From: Dama dama
Taxonomy: Eukaryota > Chordata > Mammalia > Artiodactyla > Cervidae
NCBI RefSeq assembly: GCF_033118175.1
Contig: NC_083688.1
Location: forward strand, 7,461,001 to 7,525,000
Direction: 5' to 3'
DNA: 64,000 nucleotides
The notes beneath the pieces are model-generated. The model was not told the DNA's origin and made no database searches. It worked only from the letters and a program-made list of their open reading frames with translations. The translations under genes were made by a program, and so were the position numbers. Position 1 is the stretch's first letter. Every line of letters begins with the position of its first letter. This document shows, piece after piece, positions 55,651-64,000 of the stretch.

Positions 55651-56935
55651 ATATATATTTTAACTATAGAATATAGTTCAAATATTTACTATAAATATTA
55701 GTACATGTATTTTAATTATAAATACTTTATACTTTGCCTGAATATATTTTTTTTTGTCAAAACTTAGAACCATGGATATATCCTAGTTAACAAAGCTAGT
55801 CTTTATTGTCCAAACATCAGTTAAATCAAACTCTTTGATTTCAAATAGCCTAACAAGGGCTAGAGTATCCTATTCTAATGTCTGTCATACCTTCACAGAA
55901 ATATGTATGAGAGAGGAAGAGGAAACAATTCCAAGAATTGGCATTTATCACTAAATAAATCTCCCAGGAAACAAAATTTCAGAATTCCCCTTGGTTTCTT
56001 AGTGGTTTTACAACTTGGGTCAGTGTACCAGCATCAGATTCTACGTGAGTGAGAGACAGGCCTTTCTTTGTTAAACCGGGAAGAAGCTATTGAGAAAAGT
56101 GAGAAAGGGAAGCTATAGGAAGCCAGCAAAAAGCCTGGATGGAAATGAGGATCTGGTGGCAGAATCCCTTACAATGATCAGTATCAGCAAAACCTTTGTA
56201 TAAGAAGGCCTCTAGGGCCCCCAGTCTGAAGGGTATGGCCTTCTAAACCTTGCCATCCTGATTTCTCTTTTAGAAACAGTTGTAATGACTCAGAGTCTCC
56301 CTATTATCTCCAAGCCCCAAACCAAAGTGTATGAGATAGAAAACCCCCCCCAATCCGGTCAGCCCACCCCTTAAGCCTTATCCCTCTACCCTCAGTTTTC
56401 TTCTGTCCTTGCTAGAAGATAGTCCCAGCTACATAGAAACCCTCATTGGTCCTCAAGCTCTCACACACACGTCCCCCTTTACACCTCAGTACCTTTGAGC
56501 CCATTCCCCCCGGATCATATCCCTCCACATCACCTTCTTTCCATCCCTCAAAGGTGCCATGCTCATTGCCACCATACGGGCTTCCCACAGGATGTAGAAT
56601 GGCTTTCTCCACCTCACCGCCACCAGTCTAGATCTTCAGATCTCCTTGTGAAACTGTTCTTCAGAGGGGCTTCCCTGACTTTCCTTAACCCTGTGTCTCT
56701 CACACACTAAATCAGGCCTCTGTGCTTCTCTAGGTAGCTCTAACTGAAGTGTGATTAATAATAATCAGGTGTTTAATATGAGTGACCTGAGGACAGGGAC
56801 AGTACATGGCATACACTGGGCACAGATTAAGAGAAGAAGTGTCTGGAATGCTATTCTTCCCTTCTCTGTAAAATGTCTGTATTCTGCACTAGCCTAAGGA
56901 GCCTTTGAGTCAAGAACTGATTCCCCAGTCCTTGA
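55651..56935. other. NIPAL3 intron 2; possible L2 scrap at 56530-56700
   Basis: GAGGGGCTTCCCTGACTTTC is L2-like; the rest is unique. Confidence 0.35.
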
Positions 56936-56939
56936 TAAT

Positions 56940-57005
56940 AGCTACAAATTACCAAATACCTGTCCTGTGTCAGGCATTGTTCCAGAGCTTTATATATTAC
57001 ATAGT
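56940..57005 (-). repeat. MIR fragment
   Basis: CCTGTCCTGTGTCAGGCATT and the following bases. Confidence 0.55.
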
Positions 57006-58250
57006 TTGACCTAACAGTTGAGAGCATGGGCTCTAATGTCAGACTAGACTACCCAGGTTCCAGTTCCGCTTCATCAGCTTACCAGCTTCCTCATACCCTC
57101 TGTTCCTCAGTTTCCTTCAGTTCAGTTCAGTCGCTCAGTTGTGTCCAACTCTTCGCAACCCCATGGACTGCAGCACTCCAGGCCTCCCTGTCCACCACCA
57201 ACTCCCGGAGTTTACTCAAACTCATGTCCATTGAGTTGGCACTGCCATCCAACCATCTCATCCTCTGTCATCCCCTTTTCCTCCTGTCTTCAATCTTTCC
57301 CAGCGTCAGGGGCTTTTCAAATGAGTCAGTTCTTCACATCAGGTGGCAGTATCTGTCCTTCCAATGAATATTCAGGGCTGATTTCCTTTAGGATGGACTG
57401 ATTGGGTCTCCTTGCAGTCCAACGACTAAAGAGTCCTCTCCAACAACACAGTTCAAAAGCATCAATTCATTGACACTCAGCTTTCTTTATAGTCCAACTC
57501 TCACATCCATACATGATGACTGGAAAAACCAAAGCCTTGACAGACCTTTGTTGGCAAAGTTATGTCTCTGCTCTTTAATATGCTGTCTAGGTTGATCGTA
57601 ACTTTTCTTCCAAGGAGCAAATGTCTTTTAATTTCATGGCTGCAGTCACCATCTGCAGTGATTTTGGAGCCCAAAAAAATAAAGTCTGTCACTGTTTCCA
57701 TTGTTTCGCCATCTATTTGCCATGAAGTGATGGGACCAGATGCCATGATCTTAGTTTTCTGAGTGTTGAGGTTTAGGCCAACTTTTTCACTCTCTCCTTT
57801 CACTTTCATCAAGAGGCCCTTTAGTAGTTCTTCACTTTCTGCCATAAGGGTGGTGTCATCTTCATATCTGAGGTTATTGATATTTCTCCCAGCAATCTTG
57901 ATTCCAGCTTGTGCTTCATCCAGTCCAACATTTCTCATGATGTACTCTGCATATAAGTTAAATAAGCAGCCTTGACGTACTCCCTTCTCAATTTGGAACC
58001 AGTCTATTGTTCCATGTCCAGTTCTAACTGTTGCTTCTTGACTTGCATACAGATTTCTCAGGAGGCAGGTCAGGTAGTCTGGTATTCCCATCTCTTTACA
58101 TTTTCCACAGTTTGTTGTTAACTGTAAAATAATAGTACCTACCTTATTATGAGGATTAAATGAGTTCATATGTATAAGGTACTTACAACAGTATTTGGCA
58201 TGAAGTAAATGCTCAATAAATGTTGTTTGTCATTATCATTGTCATCATTA
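57006..58250 (+). repeat. MIR SINE split by a 1-kb BovB
   Basis: Left part runs from GAGAGCATGGGCTCTAATGT to CTCAGTTTCCTT (about 57112). Right part resumes at CTGTAAAATAATAGTACCTA (about 58119). Confidence 0.85.
57114..58118 (-). mobile_element. BovB LINE with partly open reverse-transcriptase frame
   Basis: Reverse copy, 3' end at 57114. A frame open at 57501-58169 spans the RT palm and C-terminal domain: residues EMGIPDYLTCLLRNLYASQE, catalytic motif YEDD (57855-57866, normally YADD) and FIFLGSKITADGDCS. The part encoding the RT N-terminus and endonuclease is absent, and a few residues before CLFNLYAEY are missing, so it is not functional. Confidence 0.93.
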
Positions 58251-58600
58251 TTTCTCATGTAAACAAGCCTGGTCTGTCGGTTTACAAAGACCGAGCTATT
58301 TCTAGTAGAAGAGCTGGCCAGCCATGTGAAAAGAACTCAGCCATGTAAAAATCCAAGACCCTGGATCTTGATTATGGCCTTCCACTGCATCTGCCACATG
58401 ACATTGAGCCAGATACTTTCTTGTGACCAGAATGAGTTCCTCCTTTAAAATTCCACCCCTTCTTTTATGGCATGTGTCACATTCTTCCATTATTTCCATT
58501 TATTTGTGCTCAAATTAGGCTATTTATTCAGGAAACATAAATTGAGTATCAGCAAAGATAAGTGAGATATGGAGAATCCAATACAATATCTTTTTGAATG
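58251..58600. other. NIPAL3 intron 2; nothing recognised
   Basis: Unique sequence. Confidence 0.4.
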
Positions 58601-59527
58601 AAAGAAATGCAAAAGATAATGAAGAAATTTGCAACATAAGGGGAGAAGGGAGAGATGGAGCAATATAGGAGCAAAGTTTTATGTACTACTGAAATTAAGA
58701 TGGTAATTATAATCACTGGTATAATCACTAGGAAGACAACTCAAAAATATGTAGTAAAAAGGAATTAAAATGGTACTTTAGAAAATATGTCTATTTGACA
58801 TGAAAGGAGACAGTAATGGAGACATTGAGGAATAAGAAGAGACATAAGACATACAGGGGGAATAATAAAGAAATGGCAGAAGTCCTTCTTATCAGTAATT
58901 ATATTAAATGTAAATGGATTAAACTCTGCCCAATTAAAAGGCAGGATTGGCAGAAATGATTTGTTTAAAAAATATGACCCAAATATATCCTATCTATAAG
59001 ATGTCCTTTAGATTTAAAGACACAAATAGGTTGATGGTAAAAAGATGGGAAAAGATATTCCATTCACAGTAACCAAAAGAGAGTTTGAGTGGGTATATTA
59101 ACACTGGACAGAATAGACTTTAAGACAAAAATTGTTGTAAGAAACTAAGAAGGACATTATATAATGATAAAAAAGTCAATCTATAAGAAGATATAGCAGT
59201 TGTAAAATATATGCACCTAACAGAGCCTTAAAATATATGAAAGAAAAATTGACAGAATTGAAGGAAGAAATAGTTCAACAGTAATAGTTGGACACTTTAT
59301 TACCACGTTTTTAATAATGGGTAGAACAACTGGACGGAAGATCAGCAAGGAAATAGAAGACTTGAACAATACCATTAACCAATTAGAGCAAACAGGCATC
59401 TATAGAACACTCCACTCAACAGTAGTAAAATACACATTCTTCTCAAATGCACATGGAACAGTCTCTGGGATAGAGCATATGTTAGGCTACAAAACAAGTG
59501 TCAAATAAAGGTTGCAGTCATATAAAG

Positions 59528-59747
59528 CAGAGGTCCCCAACCTCTTGTCAGTGAACCAGTACCTGTCCATGTCCTGTTAGGAACCAGGCCCCACAGCAGG
59601 AGGTGAGCAAGGGCAAGCAAGCAGAGCTTCATCTGCTGCTCCCCATCATTCCCATCGCTTGTATTACCATCTGAACCACTTCTCTCCCCTTCCCCCATCC
59701 TTGGAAATATTCTCTTCCACAAAACTGGCTCCTAGCTCCAAAAAAGG
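59528..59747. mobile_element. hAT-Charlie non-autonomous transposon (MER30-like), right end lost
   Basis: Terminal CAGAGGTCCCCAACC, then CCTGTTAGGAACCAGGCCCC and CCACAGCAGGAGGTGAGCAA. The expected inverted end is replaced by BovB after CCAAAAAAGGT. ATATAAAG at 59520-59527 recurs at 60010-60017. Confidence 0.7.
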
Positions 59748-60010
59748 TCTGATGCTGAAGCTGAAACTCCAATACTTTGGCCCCCTGATGCGAAGAACCA
59801 ACTCCTTGGAAAAGACCCTGATGCTGGGAAAGATTGAAGGCAGGAGGAGAAGGGGACGACAGAGAATGAGGTGGTTGGATGGCATCACCAACTCAATGGA
59901 CATGAGTTTGACTAAGCCCTGGGAGTTCGTGATGGACAGGGAGGCCTGGTGTGCTGCAGTCCATGGAGTCACAAAGAGTCAGACACTACTGAGCAATTGA
60001 ACCGAACTGA
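59748..60010 (+). mobile_element. BovB 3' end joined to the hAT element
   Basis: CTGATGCTGAAGCTGAAACT to ATTGAACCGAACTGA. Confidence 0.93.
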
Positions 60011-60124
60011 TATAAAGAAATGTTACAACTCAATAATAAAAAGATAATAAAAATAATAAAAATCTTTTAACAAATATACAAAGAAATCTTACAACTAAAT
60101 AATAAAAATTTTAAAATAGGCAAA

Positions 60125-60208
60125 GGGTTGCACAACATTGAAAATATACTAAATGCTACTGAATTATATATTTTAAGATGATTAATAGTTCATTTTATTA
60201 CATGTGAA
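60125..60208 (+). mobile_element. Tiny L1 3'-end insertion in the L1
   Basis: TTGCACAACATTGAAAATAT to TTACATGTGAA is an L1M tail. TTTTAAAATAGGCAAA before and TTTTAAAAAATAGGCCAAA after look duplicated. Confidence 0.6.
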
Positions 60209-61024
60209 TTTTAAAAAATAGGCCAAAATTTGAACAAACAGTTCTCCAAAGAAGATAAAATAATGGCCAATATATAGCTGGAAAGGTACTCAACATCATA
60301 AGTCATTAGGGAAATGCAAATCAAAACCACAATTAGGTACCATTTCTTACTCTTTAGTATGGCTATCATAATTTTTTTTAAAGGAAAATAGTAAGTGTTA
60401 GCAATGATGTAGGGAAATTAGAATCCTTGTTTGGTGGGAATGTAGATTGGTGTAACCACTATAGAAAACAGCTTGGCAGTTGCTCAAAAGTAAAACGTAG
60501 AGTTTACTGAGCAATATGACTGAGCAATCCCACTCCTACTAGAATAATCCCAAGAAAATTGAAAACACACATACACACTTATATATACCTATATATATAT
60601 ATGCATAGTGTACACAAGTGTTCATAACAACAATCATAATAGATAAAAAGTGGAAATAATTCAAATGTGATTGAAGAACAGATAAACAAAATGTGGTATA
60701 TCCATATAGTGGAATATTACTTGGCCATGAGAAGGAATGAATTGCTGATTTTGTTATATGAACCCTAAAAACATTATTCTAGATGAAAGAAGCCAGTCAC
60801 AAAAGACCACATATGGCAAGGTTCCATTTATGTCCAAAATAGGCAAATCCATAGAGACAGCTAATAGACTAGTGGTTCCCAGAAAATCAGGGGAGGGGAA
60901 ATGGGGAATAAATGCTAATGGGTTTGGGGTTTCTTTGGGGGGTGATGGAAATGTTCTGGATTTAGTTATCAGTATGGCACGATTTGATGAAAACTGGACA
61001 TTTTCGGGGTTATGTGGCAACTTT

Positions 61025-61138
61025 GCCTAGAAGTCCAGTGGTTAGCGACTTGGTGCTGTCACTGCGGAGGGCCCAGGTTCAATCCCTGGTCAGGGAACTA
61101 ATATCCCACAGGCTGTGCAGGGTGGCCAAACAAAAAAA
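61025..61138 (+). mobile_element. CHR-1 type SINE
   Basis: AAGTCCAGTGGTTAGCGACT, CAATCCCTGGTCAGGGAACT and a GGCCAAACAAAAAAA tail. TTATGTGGCAAC / TTATATGGCATC may be its duplication. Confidence 0.85.
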
Positions 61139-61149
61139 GATTATATGGC

Positions 61150-62455
61150 ATCTCTGGAAATCAGATCCACCCCACCCCTGTACCCTCTGTTTGTTGTGAT
61201 TTGTTATTGTTTGCTTGGTTAGTGATTTTTCTCAACTTTTTTTGGTAAAGTCTGTATTTTCTGTTGTGTGTGGCTCACCCATGTCTGTGTCTGTTGGCTT
61301 GGTAGTCAGTTTGTGTTTCAATAGAGTTCCTTGAATGCCTAGAGCAAAAACAAAACAAGACAAAACTCGCCCAGGCTCTGCAGACTGGCTCTCCTGGGCA
61401 TTACTCCAAGGTTTACCAGTCTGTTTACAACTCTGTCTGAATTCTTGCTGCATCTCCTCTGCCTGAAGGCTGCCAGAGGTGAAGGCTTAGCATCTTCTCA
61501 AGTGTTTTATGGAGCACACATCCAGCCCTGTGTATGTGAATTGTCTTCTTGATTCCCCAGGATCCTTGGCAGCTTTTAAAAGCCCTTCCCGACTCACCTT
61601 GTCCCCTTATATCTTCTTTCCTGGCCTCTTTCTGCCCAGTCTTTTCCTTCTGTCTGTTGTTCATCCCAGTGACATCCCTTGCCCAGGCTGCTGCAGCCAA
61701 TACTTTTGCCTTTAAGTGCTTTTGACAAAAACATCCTGGAAGCTTCCCACCAACCCTGGAACCCCTCCAAGTCGGGCAAAACAAAGGCAAGCCTTTGTGC
61801 CAGGCAGGTCAGAATCCACAACCACAGTTTCTAAAAAATAAAGTCCTTATTGCTCCCTCAGTCCTCATGACGACCATAGTCTGTAGTTTAAGGGATAGTT
61901 GGCAGGTGATTTAAAATGCTGCAGTGCTCTCTGCCCATAAAGCAAATGCTTCTTTCTTCACCAGGCCTTCCCCTGCTTGTTTTTTACTAGACTCCAGAGT
62001 TCTATAAAAATTGATTCAGACAGTGTTTACGAGTTCATTCATGGTTTTTCTGGAGGGATAGTTCCCTGGAGTTCTTTTATTCCACCGTTTTCAATGACAT
62101 TACTTGTAACAACACTGTGAATATACTAAAAACAAAACACTTTGCAAAGGTCAAAATGCTGACTTTTATGGTTTTTGAATTTTGTCTCAATAAAAAAGGT
62201 AGTGACAAGTTAAAGAAAGATATTCTGAGTTCATAGAATGGCCTTAAAAGACTTTTAGAGCCAGACATTAAGATGGGAAGACATTAAAACACCTTAACTG
62301 AGCAAAAAAAGTGGGAAACCCCCAAACAGTAGAGTGATCCATACTCAGATCAAATGGAAGATCAAAACCACCCACTTGTAAGCATCTGGAATAGAGTCAC
62401 ATCTTGAGTCCCAGCCAAAACTGTTGGATCGTTAAGGGACCTTGGTCCACCAAGG
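61150..62455. other. NIPAL3 intron 2; nothing recognised
   Basis: Unique sequence; frames at 61425-61821 have no domain or splice support. Confidence 0.4.
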
Positions 62456-62459
62456 AAGC

Positions 62460-62560
62460 TCATCAGTTGGCTGTTGCTGTATAACAAACAACCTAAGGAG
62501 CTGAAAACAACAACTGTTTCGCTGCTCACAATTCTATGGGTCAAAAATGTGGACAGGATC
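62460..62560 (+). repeat. Old mammalian repeat, family not named
   Basis: GGCTGTTGCTGTATAACAAA and CTGAAAACAACAACTGTTTC are words of an ancient interspersed repeat. Confidence 0.4.
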
Positions 62561-62710
62561 CAGAAGAACTGAAATCAAGATTTCAAAGCGATATTGGTGC
62601 TCTGTTGTTGATTGCGGCATTATTGGCAGAAGTCACGATGTGGGAACAAATGTCCACTGATAAATGAAGAAAGAAAATGTGGTATATACTACAATGAAAT
62701 GTGGAATGTT

Positions 62711-62920
62711 GTTGTTTAGCCGCTAAGTTGTGTCTGACTCTTTGCAACTCCGTGGACTGTAGCCCATCAGACTCCTCTGTCCTTGTTTTTTCTCAGGCAA
62801 GAATACTGGATTAGGTTGCCATTTCATCCTCCAGGGGATCTTCCCGACCTGGGGATCAAACCGGCATCTCCTGCATTGGCAGGCGGATTCTTTACTACTG
62901 AGCCAACAGGGAAGCCCACA
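62711..62920 (-). mobile_element. Bov-tA SINE with 10-bp target duplication
   Basis: GTGGAATGTT (62701-62710) and GTGGAATATT (62921-62930). Confidence 0.93.
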
Positions 62921-63012
62921 GTGGAATATTACCCAGCCTTAAAAAAGAAGGAAATCCTGTAATATGCCACCACATGGGTTAGCCTTGAGGATATTATGCA
63001 AAGTGAAATAAG

Positions 63013-63358
63013 TGCTAGACTGAAAGTGCCTCTTGTCCTCCCACCCTAATTCATTTGTGGAAGTCCTAATTCCCAATGTGATGGTATTTGGAGATGGGGA
63101 CTTTGGGGGGCAATTACGAGAATGGGGCTTTCATAAATGGGATTAGTGCCATTATAAGAGAGACAAGACAGAGTTCTCTTTCTCTACCATGTGAGGACAT
63201 AGCAAGAAGGTATCCTTCTGCAAGCCAGGAAAAGGACTTTCACCACAAACAGAATCAGCCAGCACCTTAATCCTGGACCTCTTAGCCTCCAGATCTATGG
63301 GAAATAATGGCCACTTAGTCTGTCATATTTGTTACGGCAGCCCAAATTGACTGAGGCA
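63013..63358 (+). mobile_element. Solo MaLR (MLT1-like) LTR
   Basis: Begins TG and ends CA. It contains TGTGATGGTATTTGGAGATG, CATTATAAGAGAGACAAGAC and the end block TTGTTACGGCAGCCCAAATT. Flanks ATAAG (63008-63012) and ATGAG (63359-63363) fit a 5-bp duplication. An old non-coding relic. Confidence 0.8.
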
Positions 63359-63439
63359 ATGAGCCAGTTACAGAAGAACAGATACTGCATGATTCTACTT
63401 ATATGGGGTATCTTAAATATTCAACCTCATAGAATCAGG

Positions 63440-63645
63440 GGCTTTGCAGGTGCTAGTGGTAAAGAACCCACCTGCTAACACAGGAGACATAAGAGATGGG
63501 GATTTGATCCCTGGGAAGATCCCCTGGAGGAGGGAATGGCAACCCACTCCAGTATTCTTGCTTGGAGAATCCCATGGACAGAGGAGCCTGGCGGGTCACA
63601 ATCCATGGGGTCGCAAAGAGTTGGACACAACTGAAGTGACTTAGT
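63440..63645 (+). mobile_element. Bov-tA SINE
   Basis: GGGGCTTTGCAGGTGCTAGT to GTTGGACACAACTGAAGTGA, with a small deletion at the end of the tRNA-like head. Confidence 0.9.
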
Positions 63646-63659
63646 ACACACACACATTG

Positions 63660-64000
63660 GGGAGTGCATTTATAATATCTTAGGTAAAGGGTCAGGATAT
63701 AAAACAAATTATCATCTTATTTCTATAAAATATATTAACATTTCTATTGACATCTAAATTTATGGACAGAAAATTCTTTTTACAAAAACCAAAACATTTG
63801 CAGGAACCATCTATGATTTTTTTTATCTTCTTGCATTGTTGTTCTTTTCATTTATATTTCCTAATTATTCTATAGTGAATATCTATTTGGTTATTACTGT
63901 ATAAAGTTTTTTTAAAAAAATATCATGCTAAGGAATCCGAACCTCATTCTTAAGGTGATGTAAATTAAATTTTTATAAATTAAAAAATTAATAATTTTTA
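63660..64000. other. AT-rich end of window; nothing recognised
   Basis: No exon or repeat family that I can name. Confidence 0.5.

Larger units (their letters stand above)
58600..61020 (+). mobile_element. Old L1 LINE, endonuclease part then 3' part, with nested elements
   Basis: Endonuclease-region sequence (TATTAAATGTAAATGGATTA; AACACTCCACTCAACAGTAG) to 59519. The 3' ORF2 and UTR run from 60220 (TCTCCAAAGAAGATAAAATA; TTGGTGGGAATGTAGATTGG; GACTAGTGGTTCCCAGAAAA). Frames are broken; the left edge is approximate. Confidence 0.8.
62600..63438 (+). mobile_element. L1 LINE 3' fragment interrupted twice
   Basis: ATAAATGAAGAAAGAAAATG, then GTGGAATATTACCCAGCC after the SINE, and GCCAGTTACAGAAGAACAGA after the LTR, all in order. 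Confidence 0.8.

Overview
The window is nuclear genomic DNA of a ruminant, most likely a bovid such as cattle, buffalo, sheep or goat; I cannot separate these. The evidence is the repeat content: BovB (RTE) LINEs, Bov-tA and Bov-A2 SINEs and ruminant L1 3' ends, together with the cetartiodactyl CHR SINEs, on a background of old mammalian repeats (MIR, L2, L1M, hAT, Tigger, MaLR). There are no bacterial genes, and almost every long open frame is a repeat or chance.

Two protein-coding genes are recognisable, arranged head to head. STPG1 (sperm-tail PG-rich repeat protein 1) runs leftwards. Its start-codon exon is at 34294-34428, followed by coding exons at 25088-25206, 14611-14712 and 9535-9705. 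All have proper splice sites and matching phases, and together encode the first 153 residues. The remaining 3' exons lie to the left of the window. A putative untranslated first exon ends at 39773, beside a ciliary-type X-box (39815-39828) and two CCAAT boxes. NIPAL3 (NIPA-like magnesium-transporter family) runs rightwards from a CpG-rich promoter at about 41385-41700. Its first exon ends at 41854 and the start-codon exon is 45327-45659, which appears to end in a rare GC splice donor. From 45660 to 64000 I see no further exon, so this is probably NIPAL3 intron 2.

Layout: 1-9.5 kb is STPG1 intron with BovB, Bov-tA and MIR. 9.5-34.4 kb holds the four STPG1 coding exons; its largest repeat is a nested L1 complex at about 26.3-33.6 kb, and an inverted plus direct repeat lies at 24645-24907. 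34.4-39.3 kb is STPG1 intron 1. 39.3-41.9 kb is the divergent promoter region, with an L1 relic carrying perfect palindromes, a BovB copy and a 28-G run inserted between the two genes. 41.9-45.3 kb is NIPAL3 intron 1. 45.7-64 kb is NIPAL3 intron 2 with L1, BovB, SINE, Tigger and LTR relics.

The two genes are not known to share a pathway; they share an intergenic promoter region of about 2 kb. No wholly new biological system is evident. The most unusual signals are the fold-back repeat near STPG1 exon 3, the GC donor and uORF-rich leader of NIPAL3, the palindrome cluster and G-run between the promoters, a tail-only poly(A) insertion next to a weak STPG1 donor, and a hAT/BovB composite that keeps the hAT target duplication. 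Names of protein families and repeats come from memory of the families, since no search could be run.
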